NCBI RefSeq assembly: GCF_000472785.1
Contig: NZ_AXAL01000007.1
Location: 186,001 to 250,000 of the forward strand
Direction of reading: 5' to 3'
DNA: 64,000 nucleotides
DNA from: Mesorhizobium loti CJ3sym
GTDB lineage: Bacteria > Pseudomonadota > Alphaproteobacteria > Rhizobiales > Rhizobiaceae
Shown here: piece by piece, positions 33,585 through 42,894 of the stretch
Layout of the letters: every line of letters begins with the position of its first letter
Position numbering within the stretch: the stretch's first letter is position 1
The notes under the pieces: generated by a model
What the model saw: the letters and a program-made list of their open reading frames with translations, nothing else
Databases searched by the model: none
What the model was told of the DNA's origin: nothing
Position numbers and translations under genes: made by a program

Positions 33585-35213
33585 GTGACCGACGACGTAA
33601 CGAACCAGCCGCCGCCGCTGACGGGCGGCAACGCCTGGCGAGGCGATCCGTTGCTGATCCAGCTTGCCGAGCGCTTTTCCGATCCGGTGCGCAGGGAACT
33701 CGACGGGCTTGGCCGTTTCGTGCTGACCCAGGAAGCACAGGAACTGGCACGCCTCGCCAATGTCGAGACGCCGAAACTGAGGACACATGACCGCCAGGGG
33801 CGGCGCCTCGACCTGGTCGAGTTCCATCCCGCTTACCACGCCCTGATGCGTCGTTCGGTGGCGAACGGGTTGCATTCCTCGGTCTGGGAAAATGGTGACG
33901 CCGAGATCGGCCGTCGCCACCAGGTGCGTGCCGCGCGTTTCTATCTGACCGCCGAACTCGAAACGGGGCACCTCTGTCCTATCACCATGACCAGCGCCTC
34001 GCTGGCGGCATTGATGGCCAGCCCAAAGCTGTTTCGCGAATGGGCGCCGCGCGTGACGACGCGCAAATACGACCAGAGCCAGAAGCCGCCGGTGGAGAAG
34101 ACCGGGCTGACGCTCGGCATGGGCATGACCGAGAAGCAGGGCGGCACGGATGTGCGTGCCAATGTGACGAGGGCCGAGCGCGCCGGCAGCGGTTTTTATC
34201 GCCTGACTGGGCACAAATGGTTCATGTCGGCGCCGATGTCGGACGCCTTCCTGGTGCTGGCGCAGGCGCCGGAAGGGCTGTCCTGCTTCCTGGTGCCGCG
34301 TGTTCTTGGCGACGGATCGGGCAATGGCTTCCGCTTCCAGCGGCTGAAGGACAAGCTCGGCAACCGCTCCAACGCGTCTTCCGAGGTCGAATTCGTCAAC
34401 GCCATCGGCGAAATGGTCGGCGAACCCGGCGCCGGCGTGAAGACTATCATGGACATGGTGACTTTGACCCGGCTCGACTGCGCGGTGGCATCCTCGGCCA
34501 TCATGCGGGCAGGGCTGGCGGAAGCGGTTCATCATGCCCGCCATCGACAGGTTTTCGGCTCGGCCTTGATCGAGCAGCCGCTGATGCAGCGCGTGCTGGC
34601 CGACATGGCGCTGGATGTCGCCGCGGCAACCGCGCTGTCGTTTAGGCTGGCGCGCTCCTTCGACGAGGCGGCGGGCGATCGCGGCGAGGCGGCCTTTGCG
34701 CGCGCCATGACGGCGGTCGTCAAATACTGGGTCTGCAAGATCGCGCCAGCACTGCTTTACGAAGCGATGGAGTGCCTTGGCGGTAACGGCTATGTCGAGG
34801 AAGCGCCGCTCGCCCGCTACTATCGCGAGGCCCCGGTCAACGCGATCTGGGAAGGGTCGGGCAATGTCATGGCGCTCGACGTGCTGCGTGTGCTTGGCCG
34901 CGCGCCCGGCCTGTTCGAAGAGGTGCTGGGGGGGATAGACCGTGATCTCGGTGCCGGCGGACGCGGCACGGTCGGCGTTCTGAAGGCGGCGATGCAGGTT
35001 GCTTCAACCGACGAGGGCTCAGCCCGGTTACTGACGGAACAGCTGGCGCTGTCAGCCGCGGCGGCCGAGCTGCGCCGGCTTGGGGCAGGGCGGATTGCCG
35101 ATGCCTTCGTCGAGACGCGCCTGGCCGGTCAGTGGCGCAACACCTACGGTATGCTCGATTCGCGCCACGACGCGCGCATGATCATCGATACGCTCTATCC
35201 GCCGGTGAACTGA
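33585..35213 (+). CDS. aidB: AidB-like acyl-CoA dehydrogenase
   Basis: The 542-residue flavoprotein belongs to the AidB branch of acyl-CoA dehydrogenases; E. coli AidB has 541 residues. Shared blocks are ARLANVETPKLRTHDRQGRRLD, GHLCPITMTSAS, LGMGMTEKQGGTDVRANVTRAE, YRLTGHKWFMSAPMSDAFLVLAQ, LKDKLGNRSNASSEVEF, and MECLGGNGYVEEAPLARYYREAPVNAIWEGSGN. E. coli AidB binds DNA and is linked to the adaptive response to alkylation; whether this one does is unknown. I used GTG 33585 behind AAGGA; the frame is open upstream without support. Confidence 0.9.
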   Translation: MTDDVTNQPPPLTGGNAWRGDPLLIQLAERFSDPVRRELDGLGRFVLTQEAQELARLANVETPKLRTHDRQGRRLDLVEFHPAYHALMRRSVANGLHSSVWENGDAEIGRRHQVRAARFYLTAELETGHLCPITMTSASLAALMASPKLFREWAPRVTTRKYDQSQKPPVEKTGLTLGMGMTEKQGGTDVRANVTRAERAGSGFYRLTGHKWFMSAPMSDAFLVLAQAPEGLSCFLVPRVLGDGSGNGFRFQRLKDKLGNRSNASSEVEFVNAIGEMVGEPGAGVKTIMDMVTLTRLDCAVASSAIMRAGLAEAVHHARHRQVFGSALIEQPLMQRVLADMALDVAAATALSFRLARSFDEAAGDRGEAAFARAMTAVVKYWVCKIAPALLYEAMECLGGNGYVEEAPLARYYREAPVNAIWEGSGNVMALDVLRVLGRAPGLFEEVLGGIDRDLGAGGRGTVGVLKAAMQVASTDEGSARLLTEQLALSAAAAELRRLGAGRIADAFVETRLAGQWRNTYGMLDSRHDARMIIDTLYPPVN

Positions 35214-35335
35214 GCCGCGAGCGGCTCGTCGCTGGATTTGGAAACGTCTGAGGGCATCGTCGTGCGCCCTGTGGATGGCCGTTAACCTTAACAAATGGTT
35301 TCCGTTGCGGCGGCGGGCGGCAAAGCCCACTGTTA

Positions 35336-35353
35336 TTCCTGCCGAAGCAGGAA
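35336..35353 (+). promoter_or_regulatory. Hairpin covering the ribosome-binding site of the 35359 gene
   Basis: TTCCTGC (35336-35342) pairs with GCAGGAA (35347-35353) around CGAA. The second arm contains AGGA, the only ribosome-binding site of the gene starting at 35359. Such pairing would slow initiation unless opened. Confidence 0.45.
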
Positions 35354-35358
35354 CCACG

Positions 35359-35907
35359 ATGCGACACGTATTGACCTCCTTTTTGTCTGTGCACTGGGCG
35401 ATCGTTTTCGCCCTGCTGGCGCTGATCTGCATCGATGGAAACCGCGGTGTTGCGGCAGCGCTTGGCGTGCTGGGCGTGACCATAGAGAGCGCCCGCTTCG
35501 TCAATCTGGAAAACATCGTCGTGGTCGCGCCGCTGGCGGTTGCACTGCTGGTCGTGTCGGTGCTGTTCTTCTGGGCCTTTATCGATACGCTGATCAACGA
35601 TGCGGCGAGCCCCGGTGCCGACAGCGTGGTGCGCATCGCTTTCATTTCCGCTTCTGGTGTGATGTCGATGATCCTGATCGGCGGCGCGGCCCAAGGCATC
35701 AACGGGTTGTTCATGGTGGTGGCCGTGCAACTCGCCGCACTTCTGGCCTCCTATGTCGCGATGCTCGCCGAGCGGCGCTCGGCAGCCGTGTCGGATGACG
35801 CCGATTTTCGCGCCACGGCACACGGCATGGCGAAGGCGGCAGCCCACAATTCGCTGCTCTCCATGATATCGGGCCGAACCGGACCGAACGGCAAGGGAGG
35901 CAGCTGA
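35359..35907 (+). CDS. Hypothetical membrane protein, four segments
   Basis: The 182-residue protein has about four membrane segments, among them LSVHWAIVFALLALICI, IVVVAPLAVALLVVSVLFFWAF, ISASGVMSMILIGGAA and LFMVVAVQLAALLASYVAML, then a polar C-terminal tail (SGRTGPNGKGGS). I do not recognise a family. I chose ATG 35359, behind GCAGGAACCACG; an earlier ATG at 35275 would add 28 residues that run through the hairpin and look non-coding. The next gene shares one base with its stop, so the two are likely co-translated. Confidence 0.7.
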   Translation: MRHVLTSFLSVHWAIVFALLALICIDGNRGVAAALGVLGVTIESARFVNLENIVVVAPLAVALLVVSVLFFWAFIDTLINDAASPGADSVVRIAFISASGVMSMILIGGAAQGINGLFMVVAVQLAALLASYVAMLAERRSAAVSDDADFRATAHGMAKAAAHNSLLSMISGRTGPNGKGGS

Positions 35908-36248
35908 TGCGCTATATCTTCGCATTGTGGGCGGCACCGATGGCGCTGTTCTGGGGCTGGTTCTACCTGTCGCTCAACGACATGAATTTCGGCTATGTCA
36001 TGCTGACCCGGCAACTGCATGATTTTGTGTTCCAGCTCTATGGCCAGATGCTCGGCATTGATCCGGCGATCATCCCCGGCATGGTGGCCAAGGCCTGCAT
36101 CTTCGACGGGTTTCTGCTGATGGCGTTATGGGCGTTTCGCCGCCGCCGCGAAATCGCCGGCTGGGTCAGACGGCGCTGGGCGGGTCCTGTCCCGTTCGAT
36201 CGGCTGCATCGAGTGACTGAAGCCGGTCCAAAACTCCCTGCAGAATAA
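35907..36248 (+). CDS. Small hypothetical membrane protein
   Basis: A 113-residue product with two hydrophobic segments ([20 protein letters not shown] and [19 protein letters not shown]), then a basic tail [14 protein letters not shown]. It starts on the last base of the preceding membrane-protein stop (TGATG). I believe it matches a family of rhizobial proteins of about this size with no known role (possibly DUF6105), without certainty. Its last 83 bp overlap the end of ruvX on the other strand, so its C-terminal tail is constrained by both genes. Confidence 0.65.
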   Translation: MRYIFALWAAPMALFWGWFYLSLNDMNFGYVMLTRQLHDFVFQLYGQMLGIDPAIIPGMVAKACIFDGFLLMALWAFRRRREIAGWVRRRWAGPVPFDRLHRVTEAGPKLPAE

Positions 36249-36672
36249 AGGCCGCGGCCGCCGAATCGATCTTGCCGGCGCGTTTGGCGCGCGAGAAATC
36301 CATTTCGATCAGCGTCCGTTCGGCGGCGACCGTCGACAGCCGCTCATCCCAGAACACGAAGGGCAGGTCGCTCAGCTGCGCCATGTTGCGTACGAAGGCG
36401 CGTGACTTCTGCGCACGCGGACCTTCCGAACCATCCATGTTGATCGGCAGCCCGATCGCCACCGCGCCAACGTTCTCCTTCTGCATCAAGGCCAGCAGGA
36501 CTGCGGCATCGAGCGAGAACTTCCTTCGCATGATGACCGGGCGCGGATGAGCGAAAGAGAATCTCCGGTCGGAAACCGCAACGCCGATCGTCTTGTCGCC
36601 GAGATCGAGCCCCGCCAATGTTTTTCCGCCGGCAAGCCGGGCCGGCAATTCTTCGATCGTGATAATGCTCAA
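36166..36672 (-). CDS. ruvX: RuvX/YqgF, pre-16S rRNA nuclease
   Basis: RuvX (YqgF) has an RNase H-like fold and matures the 5' end of 16S rRNA; it was long listed as a putative Holliday junction resolvase. The 168-residue protein has the first catalytic strand [58 protein letters not shown] and a final [17 protein letters not shown] with the acidic residue. Its 3' end overlaps the small membrane gene on the plus strand by 83 bp. That is long for a bacterial convergent overlap but both frames look real. Confidence 0.9.
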   Translation of the reverse strand: MSIITIEELPARLAGGKTLAGLDLGDKTIGVAVSDRRFSFAHPRPVIMRRKFSLDAAVLLALMQKENVGAVAIGLPINMDGSEGPRAQKSRAFVRNMAQLSDLPFVFWDERLSTVAAERTLIEMDFSRAKRAGKIDSAAAAFILQGVLDRLQSLDAADRTGQDPPSAV

Positions 36673-36796
36673 CGGTGGTCCTTCGCCTTTTCACCACCAC
36701 GTGTTTTGTCAAACGCGCAATGGGCACAGTAACCCTTTGATCTCGGGGCTATCGGCGTTCTATCCTTTGGCCTGGCAAAAATCGAGGAAAGCATTC

Positions 36797-37504
36797 ATGA
36801 AACTGACCTGGTACGGCCACTCGGCCTTCCGTATCGAAACCGGCGACGCCAAGATCCTCATCGACCCCTATCTGGTCGGCAATCCGTCCTGGACGGGCGG
36901 CTGGGAAGGACCGGCGGAGGGAGTAACGCATGTTCTGCTGACGCACGGGCACAGCGACCACATCAGCGGCGCGCTGGAAGTCCTCGGCAAGAGCGGCGCC
37001 CAGCTGGTCGCCAATTTCGAGATCTGCATGTATCTGGTCGGCAAGGGTGCCGACGGCAACAAGATCAATCCCGGCAACATTGGCGGCACGGTCGATTGCG
37101 GCGGCTTCACCACGACATTCGTCCAGGCGCTGCACTCCTCTTCGTTTGGCGAAGACGGGGGCAAGAACACCTATCTCGGCAATCCGGGCGGTCTCGTCCT
37201 GCATTTCCCGGAAGACCGGACTCTCTACCACATGGGCGATACCGACATCTTCTCCGACATGGCGTTGATCAACGAGTTGCATGAGCCCAAGATCGGCATC
37301 GTGCCGATCGGCGACCGTTTCACCATGGGCGGTGCTGTGGCGGCACTCGCCTGCCGCCGCTTCTTCAAGTTCGAAACGGTGGTTCCTTGCCACTTCGGTA
37401 CGTTTCCAATGATCGATCCGACGGCCGAGAAATTCCAGGCCGGCCTGGAAGGGTCCGGCGTCGAAATAGCGTTGCCGAAGATTGGTGAGACGATTACGAT
37501 CTAG
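36797..37504 (+). CDS. UPF0173 metal-dependent hydrolase (metallo-beta-lactamase fold)
   Basis: The 235-residue protein starts MKLTWYGHSAFRIETGDAKILIDPYL, then has the metal-binding HGHSDHISGALEV, a later MGDTDIFSDMALI and VVPCHFGTFPMIDPTA. These are the ligands of the UPF0173 branch of the metallo-beta-lactamase fold. Its substrate is unknown. GAGGAAAGC before the ATG fixes the start; the open frame upstream runs antisense to ruvX. It is a housekeeping-type gene, not a resistance gene. Confidence 0.9.
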   Translation: MKLTWYGHSAFRIETGDAKILIDPYLVGNPSWTGGWEGPAEGVTHVLLTHGHSDHISGALEVLGKSGAQLVANFEICMYLVGKGADGNKINPGNIGGTVDCGGFTTTFVQALHSSSFGEDGGKNTYLGNPGGLVLHFPEDRTLYHMGDTDIFSDMALINELHEPKIGIVPIGDRFTMGGAVAALACRRFFKFETVVPCHFGTFPMIDPTAEKFQAGLEGSGVEIALPKIGETITI

Positions 37505-37528
37505 AGACGGCTAAAGCGGAACAAATCC

Positions 37529-37945
37529 ATGGCGTTGCGGCAAACTCTTTTCATTTCGATGTTTGCCGCGGCGTCGCCGGCGCTTGCCGCCGATGACTTC
37601 ATCGAAGGCGTCTACCTCCAGTCCGAGGAGCTTTGTGCACAGGCCAAGAAGGATACGCTGCAGACGCTGATCGACGCCGGCAATGTCGTGTTGTCGGCGC
37701 ACGGCCTGCAAGGCGTTGAATACAATTGCGAGTTCGTTCAGATCAGCAAGGCAACACGCTCGCCAAGCTGGGCGGTGACAGCCATCTGCCAGGAGCCGGG
37801 CTATGTCTTTCCAGACGTGCTCTCGGTGACGCAAATGAACCCGACTCAGGTTGATCTCGTCTCGGTCCGGCCCATCGACGACGAAAGCGAGGCCAGCGGC
37901 AACAGCGGCAGCTACTATCTGTGCGAGGGCGTTGCCCTGCCATGA
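37529..37945 (+). CDS. Exported hypothetical protein with four cysteines
   Basis: The 138-residue product has a signal peptide, ALRQTLFISMFAAASPALAADD. The mature protein has four Cys (ELCAQAKK, EYNCEFV, TAICQEP, YYLCEGV), enough for two disulfides, and alternating strands in the second half. I do not recognise the family. Its stop overlaps the start of a radical SAM gene by four bases (ATGA), so they are translated together. Whether the two proteins interact is open; one is exported, the other is cytoplasmic. Confidence 0.7.
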   Translation: MALRQTLFISMFAAASPALAADDFIEGVYLQSEELCAQAKKDTLQTLIDAGNVVLSAHGLQGVEYNCEFVQISKATRSPSWAVTAICQEPGYVFPDVLSVTQMNPTQVDLVSVRPIDDESEASGNSGSYYLCEGVALP

Positions 37946-38799
37946 CGATGCTGAAACGTGTCAGGTCGCTTTTTCGCCGCGAGCGACCGGTGTTCCCAAA
38001 ACTGGAACTGCACGTCGCGCATGGCTGCAATCTGTCTTGCGAAAGTTGTTCGCACTATTCCAATCACGCCCATTCCGGCACCGTTTCGCTTGAGGAGGCG
38101 GACCGCTGGATGCGACTTTGGAGTCGACGCGTATCGGTCACGTGGTTCAACATCCTGGGCGGAGAGCCCACCATTCACCCGCAGCTGCCATCCTTCGTCG
38201 GGTTGGTCCGCCGGCACTGGCCTGATACCCGCATAGAGATCGTCAGCAATGGCTTCTTCCTGCACCGTCACCCGACATTGCCGGCGATTCTCGCCGCCGA
38301 TCGCAACGCCCGGCTGACCGTCTCGGTTCATCATGGTTCGGAGGAGTACCAGGAGAGATTGAAACCGGTCTTCGATCTCCTGGAGGCGTGGCGCCGGGAA
38401 CACGGGCTGCAGACCGAGATCCGCCCCTCCGACAAGAACTGGACTCGTCGCTACGAAGGCTTCGGCGACGCCATGCTGCCCTTCGAGGATGGCGATCCTC
38501 GCGCCAGTTGGGAAATCTGCCCGGCTCGCCAATGCAAGCAACTCCACGCCGGGCAGATCTGGAAGTGCGCGCCTCTCGCCTATCTGCCGATGCAGAAGGC
38601 AAAATACCGCCTTTCCGGCAAGTGGGATCCCTATCTGGCGTATCGACCGCTTGAGCCAGGCTGTTCCAACGCGGAACTGCAGGCCTTCGCCGCGCTTGAA
38701 GACGAGGACGCATGCAGCATGTGTTCGGCAAAGAAGCGACTGTTTGAGTTGCCCAACCCGCTGCGGCGCCCCAAGGACCGGGTCAGCGCGGCGGTCTAG
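37942..38799 (+). CDS. Radical SAM protein with extra C-terminal cysteines
   Basis: The 285-residue protein has the radical SAM cluster motif C29-N-L-S-C33-E-S-C36 in HVAHGCNLSCESCSHYSNHAHSG, followed by the GGEPTIHP block that binds SAM. Towards the C-terminus lie ICPARQCKQLHAGQIWKCAPL and DACSMCSAKKR, arranged like a SPASM-type auxiliary iron-sulfur domain. Such enzymes often modify peptides or small molecules. I chose the ATG that overlaps the preceding stop by four bases. The substrate is not readable. No obvious precursor peptide or transporter adjoins it, except the exported protein upstream. Confidence 0.85.
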   Translation: MTMLKRVRSLFRRERPVFPKLELHVAHGCNLSCESCSHYSNHAHSGTVSLEEADRWMRLWSRRVSVTWFNILGGEPTIHPQLPSFVGLVRRHWPDTRIEIVSNGFFLHRHPTLPAILAADRNARLTVSVHHGSEEYQERLKPVFDLLEAWRREHGLQTEIRPSDKNWTRRYEGFGDAMLPFEDGDPRASWEICPARQCKQLHAGQIWKCAPLAYLPMQKAKYRLSGKWDPYLAYRPLEPGCSNAELQAFAALEDEDACSMCSAKKRLFELPNPLRRPKDRVSAAV

Positions 38800-38880
38800 C
38801 ACTGCGTCCGGCACGATGCATGTTGCGCGCCGCGCGCGGCGCCGCTATAGCCCGGACTGGTTTTTCCCCGAGGCAAATAC

Positions 38881-39168
38881 ATGTCCGTTGATGTCAAGAC
38901 TGTGAAGCGCGTCGCGCGTCTCGCCCGCATCGCGGTGAGCGAAGAAGATGCCGAACGCATGACCGGCGAGCTGAACGCTATCCTTGGCTTCGTTGAGCAG
39001 CTGAACGAGGTCGATGTTTCCGGCATCGAACCGATGACCTCGGTGACGCCCATGGAAATGAAGAAGCGCCGGGATGTTGTCACCGACGGCAACAAGGCGG
39101 CCGACATCGTCGCCAATGCGCCGGCGACCGAAGAGAATTTCTTCCTCGTGCCAAAGGTCGTGGAGTAA
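38881..39168 (+). CDS. gatC: Aspartyl/glutamyl-tRNA amidotransferase subunit C
   Basis: GatC is the small chaperone subunit of GatCAB, which turns Glu-tRNA(Gln) or Asp-tRNA(Asn) into the amide form. The 95-residue protein has [38 protein letters not shown], then [20 protein letters not shown] and the C-terminal [14 protein letters not shown]. Length is standard. gatA follows after one acetyltransferase gene; gatB is not in the window. Confidence 0.95.
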   Translation: MSVDVKTVKRVARLARIAVSEEDAERMTGELNAILGFVEQLNEVDVSGIEPMTSVTPMEMKKRRDVVTDGNKAADIVANAPATEENFFLVPKVVE

Positions 39169-39175
39169 GGCGCCG

Positions 39176-39631
39176 ATGGCCATCGAGATCGCCATCGAGA
39201 CGCCGCTGCAAGACGATGTGCGCGGCCTGGTCAAAGAACTCAATGAGACCTTGCTCGAATTGACGCCGCCGGAGCATTGCTACCATTTGACGGTTGAACA
39301 GATGGCGGGCCAGGACACGACCGTTTTCATCGCCCGCGACAATGGCATCGCTATTGGATGTGGTGCGCTGAAGCGCCATGGCGACGCCATCGGCGAGGTC
39401 AAGCGCATGTATACCAGGCCCTCGCATCGCGGCCGCAAGATCGGCGCCAAGATCGTCGAACGGGTCGAGGCGCTGGCCCGCGATGAAGGGCTGAAACGGC
39501 TGGTGCTGGAGACGGGCGATCGTCATCCCGCCGCCTGGACCGTCTACGAACGTGCCGGATTTTCGCGCTGCGGCCCGGTGCTGGATTATCCCGATTCCGA
39601 ATGGTCGGTTTTTTACGAAAAGAGCCTTTGA
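39176..39631 (+). CDS. GNAT-family acetyltransferase between gatC and gatA
   Basis: The 151-residue protein is a GNAT fold acetyltransferase. The acetyl-CoA binding motif A reads [28 protein letters not shown], preceded by [19 protein letters not shown] and followed by [25 protein letters not shown]. The substrate is unknown. I chose ATG 39176, behind GGAGTAAGGCGCCG, seven bases after gatC. It shares one base with the gatA start, so it is translated with the amidotransferase; a functional link is not established. Confidence 0.88.
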   Translation: MAIEIAIETPLQDDVRGLVKELNETLLELTPPEHCYHLTVEQMAGQDTTVFIARDNGIAIGCGALKRHGDAIGEVKRMYTRPSHRGRKIGAKIVERVEALARDEGLKRLVLETGDRHPAAWTVYERAGFSRCGPVLDYPDSEWSVFYEKSL

Positions 39632-41196
39632 TGAGCGACCTGACCCGACTGACGATTTCGCAGGCCCGCGCCAAGCTGCGCGGCAAGGAAATCACCGCGA
39701 CCGAGATTACCGAGGCCTATCTCTCAGCGATCGATCGCGCCAATCCGGCGCTCAATGCCTATGTCGCGGTCACCGGCGACAGAGCGCGCGATATGGCAAA
39801 GGCCTCCGACGCCAGGCTGGTCAAGGGCGAGGGCGGTGCGCTGGAAGGCATTCCGCTGGGCATCAAAGACCTGTTTGGCACCGAAGGCGTCCATACCCAG
39901 GCATGCAGCCATGTGCTCGACGGCTTCAAGCCGCGTTACGAGTCGACCGTCACCGCCAATCTCTGGGCCGACGGCGCGGTGATGCTCGGCAAGCTGAACA
40001 TGGATGAGTTCGCCATGGGCTCGTCCAATGAGACGTCCTATTACGGCCCGGTCATCAACCCGTGGCGGCGTTCGCGCCTCGACACGGTGGTGATGCCGAC
40101 GACGCATCAGGGCGATGGCGGCTTCGTGTCGTCCGGCGGCACCAAAACCCAGCGCAGCCTGGACAATGCACAGCTGGTGCCGGGCGGTTCTTCCGGCGGT
40201 TCGGCGACCGCGGTCTCGGCCTTCCTGTGCGCCGGCGCGACAGCGACGGATACCGGAGGCTCGATCCGCCAGCCCGCTGCCTTCACCGGAACCGTCGGCA
40301 TCAAGCCGACCTATGGCCGTTGCTCGCGCTGGGGCATCGTCGCCTTCGCCTCGTCGCTCGACCAGGCCGGCCCGATTGCGCGTGACGTGCGCGACGCCGC
40401 GATCCTTTTGAAATCAATGGCTTCGGTCGATCCGAAGGACACCACTTCCGTTGACCGGCCAGTGCCGGACTATGAGGCGGTGATCGGCAAGCCGATCAAG
40501 GGCATGAAGGTCGGCATTCCCAAGGAATACCGCGTCGACGGCATGCCCGAAGAGATCGAGGCGCTGTGGCAGAAGGGCATTGCCTGGCTCAGGGACGCCG
40601 GCGCCGAGATCGTCGACATTTCCTTGCCGCACACCAAATATGCGCTGCCGGCCTATTACATCGTGGCGCCCGCCGAGGCGTCGTCCAACCTGGCGCGCTA
40701 TGACGGCGTCCGCTATGGGCTTCGCGTGCCGGGCAAGGACATCATCGAGATGTACGAGAAGACCCGCGCCGCCGGCTTTGGCCGCGAGGTCAAGCGCCGC
40801 ATTATGATCGGCACCTATGTGCTGTCGGCCGGCTATTACGATGCCTACTATCTGCAGGCTCAGAAGGTGCGCAACCTGATCAAGCGTGACTTCGAGAATG
40901 TTTTTGCCGACGGCGTCGATGTGATCCTGACCCCGGCGACACCGTCCGCGGCCTTCGGCATCGCCGACGAGGACATGGCCGCCGATCCGGTCAAGATGTA
41001 CCTCAACGACATTTTCACCGTCACCGTGAACATGGCCGGCCTGCCGGGCATCGCCGTACCCGCCGGTCTCGACCCCAAGGGGCTGCCGCTTGGCCTGCAG
41101 CTGATCGGCCGGCCGTTCGAGGAAGAGACGCTGTTCCAGACCGCCGCCGTCATCGAGCAGGCGGCCGGCACATTTCAGCCGGAGAAGTGGTGGTAA
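39631..41196 (+). CDS. gatA: Aspartyl/glutamyl-tRNA amidotransferase subunit A
   Basis: GatA is the amidase subunit that releases ammonia from glutamine. The Ser-cisSer-Lys triad is visible in [16 protein letters not shown] (K79), [13 protein letters not shown] and [11 protein letters not shown]. The 521-residue protein is longer than the usual 485 because about 35 residues (147-181, rich in Gly, Thr and Ser) sit between NPW and [10 protein letters not shown] recall similar insertions in other rhizobia, without certainty. The start overlaps the preceding stop (TGATG). Confidence 0.95.
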   Translation: MSDLTRLTISQARAKLRGKEITATEITEAYLSAIDRANPALNAYVAVTGDRARDMAKASDARLVKGEGGALEGIPLGIKDLFGTEGVHTQACSHVLDGFKPRYESTVTANLWADGAVMLGKLNMDEFAMGSSNETSYYGPVINPWRRSRLDTVVMPTTHQGDGGFVSSGGTKTQRSLDNAQLVPGGSSGGSATAVSAFLCAGATATDTGGSIRQPAAFTGTVGIKPTYGRCSRWGIVAFASSLDQAGPIARDVRDAAILLKSMASVDPKDTTSVDRPVPDYEAVIGKPIKGMKVGIPKEYRVDGMPEEIEALWQKGIAWLRDAGAEIVDISLPHTKYALPAYYIVAPAEASSNLARYDGVRYGLRVPGKDIIEMYEKTRAAGFGREVKRRIMIGTYVLSAGYYDAYYLQAQKVRNLIKRDFENVFADGVDVILTPATPSAAFGIADEDMAADPVKMYLNDIFTVTVNMAGLPGIAVPAGLDPKGLPLGLQLIGRPFEEETLFQTAAVIEQAAGTFQPEKWW

Positions 41197-41202
41197 GGGT
41201 AT

Positions 41203-41224
41203 CGCTCATCTGAAGGGCTGAGCG
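41203..41224 (+). promoter_or_regulatory. Hairpin around the ydcF ribosome-binding site
   Basis: CGCTCA (41203-41208) pairs with TGAGCG (41219-41224), which touches the ATG at 41225. GAAGGG, the ribosome-binding site, is in the loop, so the structure may present rather than hide it. The 6-bp stem is modest. Confidence 0.3.
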
Positions 41225-42022
41225 ATGTTCTACTACCTTTCAAAGATATTCTGGTTCTTCATCCAGCCACTCAACCTGACGATCTTCCTGCTTCTGGCGG
41301 GGCTGATTGCGGGGATGATCAGCCGCCGGCGGCTGGCCATTACCGGCAGCGTGCTCGCCTTCCTGATTCTTGCATTGTCGGCCTGGACGTCGCTCGGCGC
41401 CATGATGCTCAACCCGCTCGAACAACGCTTTCCACGCCCGCCGCTGCCGGAAAAGATCGACGGCATCGTCGTGCTCGGCGGTGGCTTCGAGGGCGGGATC
41501 AATCTGGTTCGCGGCGGGTACGAATTGAGCAGCGGCGGCGATCGCATGGTCGAGACTGCTATCCTCGCCCGGCGCTTCCCGCAGGCCAAGGTGGTTGTAT
41601 CAGGCGGAAACGGCTCGCTTTTCCTTGATGGCGAGGGCGACGCCGACACCGCGCCCCGCCTCCTTGGCCCGCTGGGTGTATCGGCCGATCGTCTTGTCAT
41701 CGAGGACAAGTCCCGCAACACCTATGAAAATGCGGTCTTCAGCCGCAAACTTGTCGAACCGAAGCCGGGCGAGACGTGGCTGCTGGTGACCTCCGCCTTC
41801 CACATGCCACGGGCCAAGGCACTGTTCGACAAGGCTGGTTTTCCAACCGTCCCATGGCCGGTCGACTATCGCACCTCGGGCAAGGAAGGTGTCGGCCTGT
41901 TCCGCGACAACCCGTCCGACTCGCTGCAGGCAACCACGATGGCGATCCGCGAATGGATCGGGCTGTTCGCCTATTGGCTTTCCGGCCGCATCGATCAGCC
42001 TTTTCCAGCACCAGGCGGCTGA
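41225..42022 (+). CDS. YdcF/SanA-like DUF218 membrane protein
   Basis: The 265-residue protein has two N-terminal membrane segments (FWFFIQPLNLTIFLLLAGLIAGMI and LAITGSVLAFLILALSAW) and then the DUF218 domain: KIDGIVVLGGGFEGG, ARRFPQAKVVVSGGNG, EDKSRNTYENAVFSRKL, and LLVTSAFHMPRAKALFDKAGF. The domain occurs in YdcF, SanA and ElyC, proteins linked to envelope integrity. Its last 28 bp overlap the DUF599 gene on the other strand. Confidence 0.85.
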   Translation: MFYYLSKIFWFFIQPLNLTIFLLLAGLIAGMISRRRLAITGSVLAFLILALSAWTSLGAMMLNPLEQRFPRPPLPEKIDGIVVLGGGFEGGINLVRGGYELSSGGDRMVETAILARRFPQAKVVVSGGNGSLFLDGEGDADTAPRLLGPLGVSADRLVIEDKSRNTYENAVFSRKLVEPKPGETWLLVTSAFHMPRAKALFDKAGFPTVPWPVDYRTSGKEGVGLFRDNPSDSLQATTMAIREWIGLFAYWLSGRIDQPFPAPGG

Positions 42023-42714
42023 CCGATGACGGCGCGCCGTGCCCCCGAGAAGAACTGGCGTCGCACCAGCACGGCCAGCAGCAGAAGCGTCGACAGAACG
42101 AACACCACCGGATCGACGAACCAGCCGAGATAGCCGATCGAGAAGAACACGCCGCGCAGGCCCGAGTTGAAATGCTTGCCGGCCAGCATGTTCATCTGCG
42201 CCGCACGCCACACCGCCGTCTCGGTGACCGGATTGCGCGAGGCTTCGCCATGCGGGATCGGCACAGCGCCGATCAGGATCGAGCAATAGTTGAACAGCCG
42301 GTAGGCCCAGCCGAATTTGAAGAAGGAAAAGGCGAGGATCAACACCAGCCCCAGCACCTTGATCTGGAAGGCCGGGCGCGACGGCGCGCCGCCGAGCGGC
42401 AGGTTGCTCAGAACTTCAAGCACCCGGTCGGATGCACCCAGCAAGGCAAAGCAGCCGCCGAGCGCGATCAGCGAGCTGGAGGCGAAGAAGGCGGTTCCCT
42501 GTTGCAGGCCGCTCATGATGGCGGTGTCGACGATGCGGATCTCCCGCTCAGCCATAGTGCGCATCCAGGCCTCGCGCTGCGCATTCATGGCCGTCGTCAA
42601 CGACATGCGGCTGACCAGCCGGCCGTCGGAAGCGAGCGTGTGCAGTACCCAAGCGAGGAGGAAAAGGCCGAGCGCCGCGAAGTCAGCTGTCGAAAGATAG
42701 AAGGAATCGCCCAT
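41995..42714 (-). CDS. DUF599 membrane protein
   Basis: The 239-residue protein has about four membrane segments and the DUF599 order: DFAALGLFLLAWVLHTLAS, then MAEREIRIVDTAIMSGLQQGTAFFASSSLIALGGCFAL, then a membrane stretch ending FSFFKFGWAYRLFNYCSILIGAVP, and AAQMNMLAGKHFNSGLRGVFFSIGYLGWFVDP. The family occurs in bacteria and plants with no assigned activity. It converges on ydcF with a 28-bp overlap. Confidence 0.85.
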   Translation of the reverse strand: MGDSFYLSTADFAALGLFLLAWVLHTLASDGRLVSRMSLTTAMNAQREAWMRTMAEREIRIVDTAIMSGLQQGTAFFASSSLIALGGCFALLGASDRVLEVLSNLPLGGAPSRPAFQIKVLGLVLILAFSFFKFGWAYRLFNYCSILIGAVPIPHGEASRNPVTETAVWRAAQMNMLAGKHFNSGLRGVFFSIGYLGWFVDPVVFVLSTLLLLAVLVRRQFFSGARRAVIGQPPGAGKG

Positions 42715-42894
42715 GGTTTGAATTTACCACATCTCGCGCGCTCGCTTCGATGGCCGGCTCCAGCGATCGACAGCAATGTCGCTGCCGGAGCAAACAAGGT
42801 CGGCACGTGCAGCGCCGCGAATTTCAAAAGAGCGGAAACATCCTTGGAATTCCTATATGCAGTCCTCGACGTGACCTGTGGAGACAACGCCCTC

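Noticed and set aside
36797..37504. Metallo-beta-lactamase resistance gene
   Set aside because: It belongs to the housekeeping UPF0173 branch.
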